Source: Prevotella sp. OH937_COT-195
GTDB lineage: Bacteria; Bacteroidota; Bacteroidia; Bacteroidales; Bacteroidaceae
Length of the DNA stretch: 64,000 nt
Assembly (NCBI RefSeq): GCF_003932845.1
Contig: NZ_RQZH01000011.1
Coordinates: 1-64,000 of the forward strand
Direction of reading: 5' to 3'
In this document: positions 48,765 through 57,184 of the stretch, one piece after another
Numbering within the stretch: position 1 is the stretch's first letter
Layout of the letters: every line of letters begins with the position of its first letter
The notes under the pieces: model-generated
The model's database searches: none
Told to the model about the DNA's origin: nothing
Seen by the model: the letters and a program-made list of their open reading frames with translations, nothing else
Translations under genes and position numbers: made by a program

Positions 48765-49994
48765 ATGCAAACAGACAAAATGAAGGTGTTGCTCTACCTC
48801 AAAAAGAGCGGATTGGACAAGTCGGGACAGGCTCCGATTATGGGGCGTATAACTTGTGGGCGAACCATCGCCCAATTCAGTTGTAAACTCTCGTGCGACC
48901 CGAAGCTGTGGAATGCTCGTGAGAGCAGATTGAACGGCAAGAGCCGTGAAGCGGTGGCAACGAATGGCAAGTTGGAACGCTTGCTTCTTTCGGTACAATC
49001 GGCTTATCGACTCCTTTGCGAGCGAGGTGCGGTGTTCACGGCAACAGACATCAAGGAGCAGTTTCAAGGCAGTATGCAGAGCCAGACAACCTTCTTGGCG
49101 TGCTATGACCTGATGTTGGAAGAGTTGGAGATGCGTGTAGGGATTGACCTAAAGCCCGTATCAATGAGAATTTATCATTCGGCTCGTCAGCACTTTGTGG
49201 CGTTCATTCATCGACAATTCAGAACAGACGATATAACCTTCGGTCAAATCACGGAGGATTTTCTTCTTCTCTTTGAGCAGTATATAAAAGGCGAATTAGG
49301 TTTCTCACAAAGCTATTTCTATACCCTCTCCATCTGTTTGAAGAAGGCTTGTCGTTTGGCATATCGTAAAGGATTTGCCGACAGACTTCTTTTCGAGAAC
49401 AACAAGGTGGAACGGGGGAATAAGAAATTGCCTCGGGCTTTGGATAGGGCTTCATTGGATAAGTTGCTGGGATTGACCTTTGAGCCGTATGAGGTGGAGT
49501 TGGAGACCGCTCGCAATCTCTTTCTCTTCTCCTGTTATACGGGTGTTGCCTATTGCGATATGGTTGCCCTTAATCGGGAACACCTCTTTACGGATGATGA
49601 GGGAGCTTTGTGGTTGAAGTTCCGCAGACAGAAGACCAATACCCTTTGCCGTGTGAAGCTCATATCCGAAGCGGTGCGTTTGATCGAGCGGTATCAATCG
49701 GGTGAACGCAACACTCTTTTTGCTTCCATAGCCTATTCGGCTTACCTCGTCCAACTCAAAGCTCTGCAACTTCGGGCAGGTATCTCCATTCCCCTTTCGG
49801 CACACGTTGGTCGCCACACTTTTGCTACCTTGATTACCTTGGAACGTGGTGTTCCCATTGAAACGGTCAGCCGAATGTTGGGACATAGCAATATCCAAAC
49901 GACCGAGCGATACGCCCACGTTACCCCGAAGAAACTCTTCGATGAGTTCGAGCGGTTTCTCTCTTTCACTGAAAATCTAACCTTAACCCTATAA
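48765..49994 (+). CDS. Tyrosine recombinase/integrase 1
   Basis: 409 aa. An N-terminal arm-binding-like region (1 to ~100) and a core-binding SAM-like helical domain (~110-210) precede the catalytic domain (~225-400). Catalytic residues: His-x-x-Arg in HVGRHTFAT, His in LGHSNIQTTERY and the nucleophile Tyr in TTERYAHV. The usual first Arg is replaced: the segment reads CYTGVAYCDM. This matches a pattern known from Bacteroides recombinases such as IntDOT, where that Arg is also absent. Five nt upstream of the second recombinase, so both are made together. Confidence 0.92.
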   Translation: MQTDKMKVLLYLKKSGLDKSGQAPIMGRITCGRTIAQFSCKLSCDPKLWNARESRLNGKSREAVATNGKLERLLLSVQSAYRLLCERGAVFTATDIKEQFQGSMQSQTTFLACYDLMLEELEMRVGIDLKPVSMRIYHSARQHFVAFIHRQFRTDDITFGQITEDFLLLFEQYIKGELGFSQSYFYTLSICLKKACRLAYRKGFADRLLFENNKVERGNKKLPRALDRASLDKLLGLTFEPYEVELETARNLFLFSCYTGVAYCDMVALNREHLFTDDEGALWLKFRRQKTNTLCRVKLISEAVRLIERYQSGERNTLFASIAYSAYLVQLKALQLRAGISIPLSAHVGRHTFATLITLERGVPIETVSRMLGHSNIQTTERYAHVTPKKLFDEFERFLSFTENLTLTL

Positions 49995-49999
49995 GAGCT

Positions 50000-51178
50000 A
50001 TGCGCAGTACATTCAAAACCCTATTCTATATCAATAAGAACAAGACTAAAGCGGACGGCACAACGGCAATCCTTTGCCGTATCACCATTGACGGAGCGAA
50101 CGTAGTGATAACCACAGGCGAAAGTGTCCTTCCTCACGATTGGAGTGTGAAGCGAGGAGAGACAACGGACAAGAAGACCAACCAACGCCTGCAAACCTTT
50201 CGGGAGGAAATCGAGCAAGGGTACAATACCTTGCTCTACAAATATGGAGCAGTGAGTGCCGAGCTTCTGAAGAACCACCTGCAAGGTATCGGGAGAACTC
50301 CGACAACACTTCTTGCTCTTAGTTCGGAGGAACTCAAAGCCCAACGAGAAAGTAAGAGCGAGGGAACGTATAGCAATAATCGGTGTTCCGACAGACAGCT
50401 CAACACCTTTGTGCGAAGTCGTGGAGAGGAGGATATTCCCCTAACAGCTCTTGCGACAGACTTCTTTGATGATTATCGTTTCCATTTGAAGAAAGAGGGC
50501 TATGCCCCTGCAACTATAAACAGGCATTTGTGTTGGTTGAGTCGGCTGATGTATCGAGCCGTCAGTCAGGGAACAATACGCTTCAATCCGTTTGAGGAGG
50601 TGAAGTATGAAGCCGTGGAGCGCAAGCCTCGTTTCCTGAGCAAGGGCGATGTGGCAAGGCTCTTGGCATTCCCGTTGCAGGAGGAAGGGGCGGAACTAAG
50701 CCGAAGGATGTTTCTCTTCTCCGTCTTTACGGGGTTGGCATTTGCCGACTTGCAGAGCCTGCGAGCTTCGCAAATCGAAACGAACAGCGAGGGGAAGCGG
50801 TATATCCGTAAGGCAAGACAGAAAACGGAAGTGGAGAGTTTGATACCCTTGCATCCGATAGCGGAGCAGATACTTTCGCTTTACACCAAGCAGGAGAGCA
50901 AGGAAGATTACAAGATATTTCCCGATATGATGAGCAAAGGTAAACTACTGACCCATCTTAAAGCCGTGGGCTTGGCGTGTGGCATTCGTACTTCGCTGGG
51001 CTACCACGTTGCTCGCCACAGCTTCGGCACACTGACCTTGGAGGCAGGCATTCCGATAGAAAGTATTGCCAAGATGATGGGACATTCATCTATTGCCAGC
51101 ACGCAAATCTACGCCCAAATCACCGACCAAAAGATTGCAAGGGATATGGAGAGGCTGATGAAACTAAAAAACACATAG
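50000..51178 (+). CDS. Tyrosine recombinase/integrase 2
   Basis: 392 aa, distantly related to recombinase 1. The arm-binding N-terminus (FYINKNKTKADGTTAILCRITIDG) is typical of Bacteroidetes phage-integrase-like proteins. Catalytic HVARHSFGT, MGHSSIASTQIYAQ with Tyr nucleophile, and Lys in RQKTEVE are present; again the first Arg position reads VFTGLAFADLQ. The pair may act as a heteromeric recombinase, or one may do integration and the other excision; sequence alone does not decide. Confidence 0.92.
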   Translation: MRSTFKTLFYINKNKTKADGTTAILCRITIDGANVVITTGESVLPHDWSVKRGETTDKKTNQRLQTFREEIEQGYNTLLYKYGAVSAELLKNHLQGIGRTPTTLLALSSEELKAQRESKSEGTYSNNRCSDRQLNTFVRSRGEEDIPLTALATDFFDDYRFHLKKEGYAPATINRHLCWLSRLMYRAVSQGTIRFNPFEEVKYEAVERKPRFLSKGDVARLLAFPLQEEGAELSRRMFLFSVFTGLAFADLQSLRASQIETNSEGKRYIRKARQKTEVESLIPLHPIAEQILSLYTKQESKEDYKIFPDMMSKGKLLTHLKAVGLACGIRTSLGYHVARHSFGTLTLEAGIPIESIAKMMGHSSIASTQIYAQITDQKIARDMERLMKLKNT

Positions 51179-51371
51179 ACAACTTCGCAACTTTCTATAC
51201 TCCTCACATCTTCTCAAAAATAAGAATACAAGACGATGAATATCAACACAAAAGAAAAGACTATTCATAATGCTTTTTAATGTAACAAATTATTTATCTT
51301 AGATATGCCACACAATCAGAGGTAAAAAATCAATATATAAAGGCCAAAATCTTTGATTTCTTCAACAAAGA

Positions 51372-52433
51372 TTAGTTAAAGATGTCATCTTCGTGATTGC
51401 AAAGAAATTCAAGAGGATCAATGTCTGCTATTTCCTTCATCCTTTCTTCTATAAAATCATTTGTTGACGGAGCTATATTTAACTGGATACATTGAAAAAT
51501 AGATAACTCTTTAAGCTCGTTTTGATATCTAACAAACTTATCCGTGCGTGGTGTAAGGACGAAATTTAAAGCACTTGCATAAATGTCGGCAAGTTGTATG
51601 CCAAATTCATTATGTGACTCCACTATATCCATATTGCCAACAGGCAGCGGATAAATATGCTTTCCCTTACCATATCCGACTTCAGTTTCAGGGACACGCA
51701 TATCTCTTAAACTCTCCAAAAATGTTTTGTTTGCATAAAAAGGTTCGGAAGAGTCAAATAATACATCTTCCTTGATACCTGTTTTCTTATACCATTCTTG
51801 AATAGATGCTGAAAACAATGGCACGGTTAGGTCTATATAAAATTTATTATCAGAGAGAGCCTCCTTTATATATTCAATAGTAGGCGGAATTTCAGATAAC
51901 AGACAACAGAAACTCTTATCTGTATCTTCATTTTTTCTTAGCCTATCTATTGTTCTATAGAAATCAGCAATAGAATTAACAGCGGGTTCTCTAACCATGG
52001 TAACGAAATTGCCTTCAATCTTGGCTATAAGCTCCTTGTTTGGATGCAAAAGAGCAAAATAATACAAGCCATTCGCAAGTATAAGATTCTTAGCACCCTC
52101 ATATAGATTTATCCCTTCGTTATGATAGCGAGTTTCTATAAGCATATTGACTATATTTGCATAGATACAATATCGCTTATTTGCGAAAGAAGGAAGTACA
52201 TGATCATAATTCATAAGCGGATGAGTAAATATTTTTTCTAGCATCTGCCTCCCTTGATAATTTGAATACATACTTTTGAAATGGAGTTCCTTTCCCCATT
52301 CAACATAACCTATCTCTTCCTTCATAACAGCAACCTCATCCTCTGTTAGTCTAACAGAAGCTAATGTGAAATAAGGTTGTTCTGGATTTATTAAATCCGA
52401 ACCAGTATAGCCTGACTCATCAAAATACAACAT
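51372..52433 (-). CDS. DUF3800 domain protein (predicted RNase H-like fold), IME cargo
   Basis: 353 aa. The N-terminal YFDESGYTG and the late GIQLADIYASALNF segment (about 290) are the two conserved acidic motifs of DUF3800, a family with a predicted RNase H-like nuclease fold and many members in mobile elements. Lower GC than the surrounding housekeeping genes by eye (many AAT/TTT codons), which suggests acquired cargo. Its start lies 15 nt downstream of the GNAT stop; the two share the promoter at 53074-53082. Biological role unknown. The stretch 51179-51371 shows no gene. Confidence 0.75.
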   Translation of the reverse strand: MLYFDESGYTGSDLINPEQPYFTLASVRLTEDEVAVMKEEIGYVEWGKELHFKSMYSNYQGRQMLEKIFTHPLMNYDHVLPSFANKRYCIYANIVNMLIETRYHNEGINLYEGAKNLILANGLYYFALLHPNKELIAKIEGNFVTMVREPAVNSIADFYRTIDRLRKNEDTDKSFCCLLSEIPPTIEYIKEALSDNKFYIDLTVPLFSASIQEWYKKTGIKEDVLFDSSEPFYANKTFLESLRDMRVPETEVGYGKGKHIYPLPVGNMDIVESHNEFGIQLADIYASALNFVLTPRTDKFVRYQNELKELSIFQCIQLNIAPSTNDFIEERMKEIADIDPLEFLCNHEDDIFN

Positions 52434-52448
52434 AGCAAAATCGTTACA

Positions 52449-53012
52449 CTATTCTAGTACTATACTTTTCAACTCAATATTGTCCTTGGTTGAAAGTTCT
52501 GTTGTCCATTTAATTCTTACAGCAGATAAAACATCCGATTTTATTCTCTGGTTGAGCAATACTTCAAATCCACATTTTTTATAAAATGACAAAGGTGAAA
52601 AATAGGTATCTCCATCTATTTTCTTGTACAAATCATGGTCTATAACCCATCCATTTAATTCAGACTCTTGTAATTTTAGCAACTCAATCATCATTCTACC
52701 TAAACCCTTTGAATGAATGGTGGCAGATAAGATAATGGCAAACCATTGAGCATTATCTCTATAAAATTTGAAAGCCCAACCTTTTATTTGTCCATCAGAT
52801 AGCTCCTTCAATAGGAAGTGTTTGGCATTACTTAATCCATCTAAGTAGTGATTAAAGCTATTTAGAGAGGAATGAGATAGCCCTTGAGGATATTCTCTAT
52901 TCCACAAGTTAATCAGGCTCTGCTTCTCATCTAAACTCAAATCTTCCATTTCTATTAAGTTGAAGCCGTTTGAGGTAAAAAAATCACTTATATCCTTTTT
53001 CGAGGTATTCAT
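52449..53012 (-). CDS. GNAT-family N-acetyltransferase, IME cargo
   Basis: 187 aa. The acetyl-CoA-binding segment HSKGLGRMMIELL (about 120-132) carries the R/H-x-x-G-x-G turn, and the C-terminal SPLSFYKKCGFEVL is the usual GNAT beta-bulge end. Promoter TACATTTGC (53074-53082) with a leader of about 60 nt. Paired with the DUF3800 gene. Substrate is unknown; resistance, toxin or modification roles are all possible. Confidence 0.8.
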   Translation of the reverse strand: MNTSKKDISDFFTSNGFNLIEMEDLSLDEKQSLINLWNREYPQGLSHSSLNSFNHYLDGLSNAKHFLLKELSDGQIKGWAFKFYRDNAQWFAIILSATIHSKGLGRMMIELLKLQESELNGWVIDHDLYKKIDGDTYFSPLSFYKKCGFEVLLNQRIKSDVLSAVRIKWTTELSTKDNIELKSIVLE

Positions 53013-53073
53013 TTTTCCATCTTTATATTACATTGTCAGAATCCATGAGGAAAAGACTTATGATGTGAATAAC

Positions 53074-53082
53074 GCAAATGTA
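53074..53082 (-). promoter_or_regulatory. -7 promoter box for the GNAT-DUF3800 cargo operon
   Basis: TACATTTGC on the minus strand. An identical box serves the HTH gene pair at 53834-53842. Confidence 0.55.
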
Positions 53083-53096
53083 CTTGATTTATTGCG

Positions 53097-53158
53097 AAAA
53101 GATACCGAGTAATCAGCAAAAAGATACCGAGCGATGGTGAGATTGCTCGGTATCTTTT
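53097..53158 (-). terminator. 14-bp hairpin terminator with an extra copy of its arm
   Basis: AAAAGATACCGAGC (53119-53132) and GCTCGGTATCTTTT (53145-53158) form a perfect stem and end in T4-5 on both strands. A third, near-identical AAAAGATACCGAGT sits at 53097-53110. It lies between the HTH pair and the cargo promoter and would insulate them. Confidence 0.7.
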
Positions 53159-53225
53159 GGACGACCATTCGGCAGGTTCTTCTGTGTGATTACCAAACGG
53201 CAGGAAAACGCTTCTTGCAAATGCT

Positions 53226-53519
53226 TTATCTCCGATAATTCTCTTGCAGTAATCTGTTGATGTCGGATAGTCGATAGAGTATTTTCCCTGCAATTTGGGT
53301 GTAGGGGATAATGCCCTTGTCCCGATAATCCTGCAAGGTGCGAGGGCTGACGAAAAGCCGTTCGCAGACCTCTCGCCCCGTAAGGTAGATTTCTCCCCCG
53401 AAGAGCGGACGGTGCGTTTGGGCAATCTCCCGAAGGCGTTTACTCACTGCTCTGATGCCTGAGATGAGTTGCTTCATCTCGGGCGTTTCTTTGTTTACGA
53501 TTTCGTGTTCCATAGTCAT
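53226..53519 (-). CDS. Excisionase-like helix-turn-helix protein 2
   Basis: 97 aa; HTH_17/MerR-like DNA-binding domain YLTGREVCERLFVSPRTLQDYRDKGIIPYTQI (about 45-76) with the following wing ILYRLSDINRLL. Such small proteins in Bacteroides mobile elements act as excision factors or regulators. Its ATG overlaps the TGA of the preceding HTH gene (ATGA). Confidence 0.8.
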   Translation of the reverse strand: MTMEHEIVNKETPEMKQLISGIRAVSKRLREIAQTHRPLFGGEIYLTGREVCERLFVSPRTLQDYRDKGIIPYTQIAGKILYRLSDINRLLQENYRR

Positions 53520-53794
53520 TGTATTTTGCGGTTGGACTTGGCAAGGAGTGCTTCCACATCCTCACGTTTGTAATAGCACTTATGCCCGATTTGGATAAAG
53601 GGCAACACGGACGTATCCCGATAGTGTTGGAGCGTTCGCTTGCTGATGTTCAGTATTCGGCACACATCCCCGTTGTGCAACAGGTCGGGGACTTCGGGTT
53701 TCGTGCCAAACTCTTCTCTCATACAAAGAGCCAGTTCTTCGATGCTCTTTTTCAGTTCCTCCCAAGCGGAGGTGTCGATGGCGGTAAATCTCAT
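53516..53794 (-). CDS. Excisionase-like helix-turn-helix protein 1
   Basis: 92 aa; DLLHNGDVCRILNISKRTLQHYRDTSVLPFIQIGHKCYYKREDVEALL is the same HTH_17 fold as the downstream gene. They look like paralogues arranged as an operon under the -7 boxes at 53834-53842 and 53904-53912. Probably control excision and mobilisation of the element (inference from family and context). Confidence 0.8.
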   Translation of the reverse strand: MRFTAIDTSAWEELKKSIEELALCMREEFGTKPEVPDLLHNGDVCRILNISKRTLQHYRDTSVLPFIQIGHKCYYKREDVEALLAKSNRKIQ

Positions 53795-53833
53795 ATCAAT
53801 ATCGTTTTAATTGTCATTTTTACTTCGTTCGGT

Positions 53834-53912
53834 GCAAATGTACGCAGGCGAAATCCTTGTTCCCAGTCCCGATGAAATAGAGGGAAACAGCAGGAAGTCC
53901 GAGGCAAATGTA
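53834..53912 (-). promoter_or_regulatory. Two tandem -7 boxes upstream of the HTH pair
   Basis: TACATTTGC occurs on the minus strand at 53834-53842 and again at 53904-53912, 70 bp apart. From here to 54474 no gene is convincing; weak minus-strand frames exist but none has a recognisable domain. Confidence 0.45.
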
Positions 53913-54474
53913 CAAGCACAAACCACCCTTTCCACCCTCTTTTCTCTAAGTGCGTACTTGTGGCTCTGATATGGTATGAAGTGGCTCTCCTGCCAATAAA
54001 AACAGACGCTCCTCTTTCGTCCGAAGAAAAAGGATGCAGGCTTTGGCAATCCGATGAAGTCGCTTTTAGAGCCGTTCTCCTCACTGTTCGCTCCTTTTGA
54101 GCCTTTTCGTCCCAATTTCTCCTGCTTGTGTCGTCCATTCTCGGAGCATTTCTCTGTACCTCGAAGCAACAGACACACTAACCTTGGGACTCTGTGTTCG
54201 CCTCTGTAACTTGGTTTCAGCATCCCGTTTCGGATGAAAGTTCAAAACCAAGCAAACAGAAGAAGTACGAACAATGAAAAGAACCAAGCGAATAAGAAAC
54301 GCCATAGATACTTTCTTCTTTCACTGTGAAAGGAGATATACAGTGAAAGAGAAAAAGCAGAGAAAGACTTTTTGCTTTGAGTGCAAGAAAGTCCGTCCTC
54401 CGTAAGAAAAGAGCTTTTTCCTTTCACCGTTTGAACCACTCTTTTTATTCACTCAATAATCATCGAATCAACTT

Positions 54475-55416
54475 ATGAAATCAAGATTTTACGATCTACA
54501 ATACATCAAGGCGATACCGATAACAGACTATCTGCACGCCTGCGGTATCAAGCCTGCCAAGCGTTACAACGGCTATGCCCTTTATCACGCACCCTACCGA
54601 GAAGACCCGAATGCCAGCCTGAAAGTGGATTTTCGGCAAAACCTGTGGCACGACTACGGCACGAGCCAAGGCGGAAGCATCATCGACCTTGTGATGAAGA
54701 TGCGAGGATGCAGTGCCTACGAAGCAATAGCGCATCTTGCCGAAGGGAAAGCAACAACCCTCGCCCCTTCTTCCTTTCATCGTGAAGCTCACATAGGGCA
54801 GAGAAGGGACGAACAGCGACCCAATAATACAAGGCGTATTCTTTCCATCAATGAAGCGTTACCCCTACATCTGCAAAGCTATCTCCGAGAGGTACGCAAG
54901 ATAGACCTTGCCGTGGCAAGCCCCTATCTCCATCACGTTCGCTATGAGGTAGGAGGAAGAGAATACTCCGCCATCGGCTTTCCCAATCGTGCAGGAGGGT
55001 ATGAGCTTCGGGACGACAAGACATTCAAAGGCACAATCGCTCCGAAGGATATTTCCGTGATTGCAGGACAAGCGAACAACGCCCCTCTGTGCATTTTCGA
55101 GGGGGTTATGGACTTCCTTTCCCTTCTCACGATGAAAGGGAAAGAAGCCATTTCGCCTTCCATCGTTCTGAACTCCGTGAGTAATATCCATAGAGCCGTT
55201 GCCTATCTCCACGAGAAAGGCATCGACTCCGTTCGGGCTTTCTTCGACAACGACCCTGCGGGACGGCAGGCTCTTCAAGCTATCCAATCGACAGGCATCA
55301 AGGTAGAGGATATGAGCCGACACTATTCCCGATACAAAGACCTCAATGAGTACCACATTGCCCAAAGAACAGGGCAAAAACAGGTGATACCACCTCGTAA
55401 ACGAGGACTTAGATGA
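54475..55416 (+). CDS. Toprim-domain protein with degenerate CHC2 primase zinc finger
   Basis: 313 aa. N-terminal DnaG-like region (IPITDYLHACGIKPAKRYNG, then NLWHDYGTSQGGSIIDLVM), in which the expected zinc-binding Cys residues are missing. C-terminal Toprim fold: LCIFEGVMDFLSLL (Glu) and FFDNDPAGRQAL (DxD). Such proteins are standard in Bacteroidales IMEs and are assumed to prime replication of the transferred strand. Followed at 334 nt by the relaxase gene. Confidence 0.85.
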   Translation: MKSRFYDLQYIKAIPITDYLHACGIKPAKRYNGYALYHAPYREDPNASLKVDFRQNLWHDYGTSQGGSIIDLVMKMRGCSAYEAIAHLAEGKATTLAPSSFHREAHIGQRRDEQRPNNTRRILSINEALPLHLQSYLREVRKIDLAVASPYLHHVRYEVGGREYSAIGFPNRAGGYELRDDKTFKGTIAPKDISVIAGQANNAPLCIFEGVMDFLSLLTMKGKEAISPSIVLNSVSNIHRAVAYLHEKGIDSVRAFFDNDPAGRQALQAIQSTGIKVEDMSRHYSRYKDLNEYHIAQRTGQKQVIPPRKRGLR

Positions 55417-55650
55417 TAAGGCAAAACAGAGCAAACAACATTATTCTATCATCAGGTATTCAAAGATGCAGGAAATAAAATGTATGCGAATAAACGGCTT
55501 TGTTTCGATAACTACGGCAGTTCCTCAGAACAGCAAGTTTGCAGAGCCAAACTTAGAAACAAAGCGTGCAGGCATTCACAGAATGCAACTCAACAAGAAA
55601 GAAGTACGAGCAGGGCGGAGCGGACATTTCAAGAAATGCCATAGCTCATT

Positions 55651-55721
55651 AGGGTATTTTCTTTACGCTGCACTCCGTTATCGCTAAAAATACCCTCCTG
55701 AGCCAAGGGGCGGTGCCCCTT
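55651..55721 (+). other. oriT: Candidate origin of transfer (oriT)
   Basis: Two adjacent inverted repeats lie 30-100 nt upstream of the relaxase gene: AGGGTATTTT/AAAATACCCT (55651-55660 and 55687-55696, perfect 10 bp) and AAGGGGC-GGT-GCCCCTT (55705-55721). Relaxases of the MobV type nick next to such hairpins just upstream of their own gene. The nick position is not determinable here. A 73-codon frame at 55466-55687 overlaps this structure and is not believed. Confidence 0.55.
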
Positions 55722-55749
55722 TGGATACCCCTAAATCAATCTTCAAGCA

Positions 55750-57006
55750 ATGGGCTACGCCGTTTTACATATAGACAAGGCGAGAGGAAACGACTCGGCA
55801 ATGACCGCACACATAGCGCGTACATTCATGCCGAGTAACGTCGATTCCTCCCGCACACACCTCAATCGAGAGCTGGTGCAATTCCCTGCAAATGTAACTA
55901 ACCGTACCGAAGCGATAGAGCATCGCATCGCCACGGCAGGTATCTACCGAAAGGTGGCACAGAACCAAGTCAAAGCCTTACGCTTTATCCTGTCAAGTTC
56001 ACCAGAAGATATGGCTCGCATAGAGCAAGAAGGACGCCTGTACGAATGGTGCAATGAAACGATGGATTGGCTTCGCACCACTTTCGGGGCGGACAATGTG
56101 GTCGCAGCCACACTGCACGCAGATGAGGACACACCTCATATTCACGCCACAGTTGTCCCGATTGTCACGGGTGAAAGACGGAAAGCCAAAGAGGAAGCCA
56201 AGAACGGCAAGCGGAAGTACAAGACAAAGAAGAATAAGGTACGACTTTGTGCAGATGATGTGCTCACGCCCAAAAAGTTGGAAGACTATCAGACGAGTTA
56301 TGCCAAGCGAATGCAACGGTTCGGATTGGAACGGGGCGTACACGGTTCGGAAGCCAAGCACCGCACCACGATGGAGTATTACAAGGAAGTCCTAAAATCC
56401 ACGAAAGAGAAAGAGGCGCAAGAAGCAGAACTCACTGCCAAGATAAAAGAGTTGGAGAAGCAGGCAGGCAAACTCCGTATGAAAGGAACGCTATATTCTA
56501 TCTTTGGCAACTCCGAACTTGACAAAGCAGAGAAGCGTATTGCAGACTTGGAGCAGGAAGCCGAACGGCAACGGTATCTTTCGGAAAAGGAGAAGAATGA
56601 AATCCGAAAGGAAGTCGCTCTCTTGCAGGATACGGTCAAGGGAAGGGACGGAGCCATTGCCGAGTTGAAAGAAACCGTGCAGATTTACGAGGAAGAGCGG
56701 AATTGGATAAAACGCTTCTTCAATGGCTTCTACCAGCTTTTGAATATCCGTCTGATGCTCCGAAAGATGGGTTTTTCTGACGACAGAATAGTGGAGATGT
56801 ATCGCACGGAAGCTCCCCAGCGAGGAACGGCTAAAGCCTATTCGGGATTATACAAGAGAGAATTTACAGAAGAGGACAGCGAAATCCGTATCATCAAGGA
56901 TGAGAAGAAGCGACCGCTCCTCACCATCAACGGGCTTCCCATTGCCGATTGGTGCGAACAGAAATGGAGACAGCTTATCAACCGTAATCGCTCGCAACGG
57001 TTGTAA
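55750..57006 (+). CDS. MobV/Pre-family relaxase
   Basis: 418 aa. The HUH-type active site is visible as HADEDTPHIHATVVPI (about 121-136), preceded by an N-terminal AVLHIDKARGNDSAMTAHI region with catalytic-site candidates. Residues ~215-325 form a long coiled coil (KEKEAQEAELTAKIKELEKQ and similar heptads). It nicks oriT and pilots the strand through a helper conjugation system. Last gene of the mobilisation module. Confidence 0.9.
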   Translation: MGYAVLHIDKARGNDSAMTAHIARTFMPSNVDSSRTHLNRELVQFPANVTNRTEAIEHRIATAGIYRKVAQNQVKALRFILSSSPEDMARIEQEGRLYEWCNETMDWLRTTFGADNVVAATLHADEDTPHIHATVVPIVTGERRKAKEEAKNGKRKYKTKKNKVRLCADDVLTPKKLEDYQTSYAKRMQRFGLERGVHGSEAKHRTTMEYYKEVLKSTKEKEAQEAELTAKIKELEKQAGKLRMKGTLYSIFGNSELDKAEKRIADLEQEAERQRYLSEKEKNEIRKEVALLQDTVKGRDGAIAELKETVQIYEEERNWIKRFFNGFYQLLNIRLMLRKMGFSDDRIVEMYRTEAPQRGTAKAYSGLYKREFTEEDSEIRIIKDEKKRPLLTINGLPIADWCEQKWRQLINRNRSQRL

Positions 57007-57079
57007 ATGAATACGCATACTTTTTCCTTTCATCGTGGTATTTCAGTTGCGACAAAACTTTTTAAGAAGAAAATCACGC

Positions 57080-57140
57080 AAGAACGCTCACTTTCCCTCG
57101 CAAATATGTACCTTTGCAAGCAGTAAAAGTGAGCGTTCTT
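57080..57140 (+). promoter_or_regulatory. 15-bp inverted repeat enclosing a promoter-like box
   Basis: AAGAACGCTCACTTT (57080-57094) and AAAGTGAGCGTTCTT (57126-57140) are perfect complements. The 31 nt between them contain TACCTTTGC (57109-57117), a -7 consensus box. No plus-strand gene follows. It may be an operator, a terminator, or an element-end structure. Confidence 0.5.
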
Positions 57141-57184
57141 TGGCTATTCAAAACAATGTGCCTCAAAGCACTCCGCTCATTTCT

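Noticed and set aside
53807..54439. Overlapping minus-strand frames (138, 115, 74 and 65 codons) upstream of the primase gene
   Set aside because: They overlap each other in different frames, lack domains and are rich in Arg/Ser/Phe; treated as non-coding, though the region itself is reported as unexplained.
55466..55687. 73-codon frame between primase and relaxase, possibly a MobC-like accessory protein
   Set aside because: No ribbon-helix-helix or MobC signature, and its end runs through the candidate oriT hairpin.
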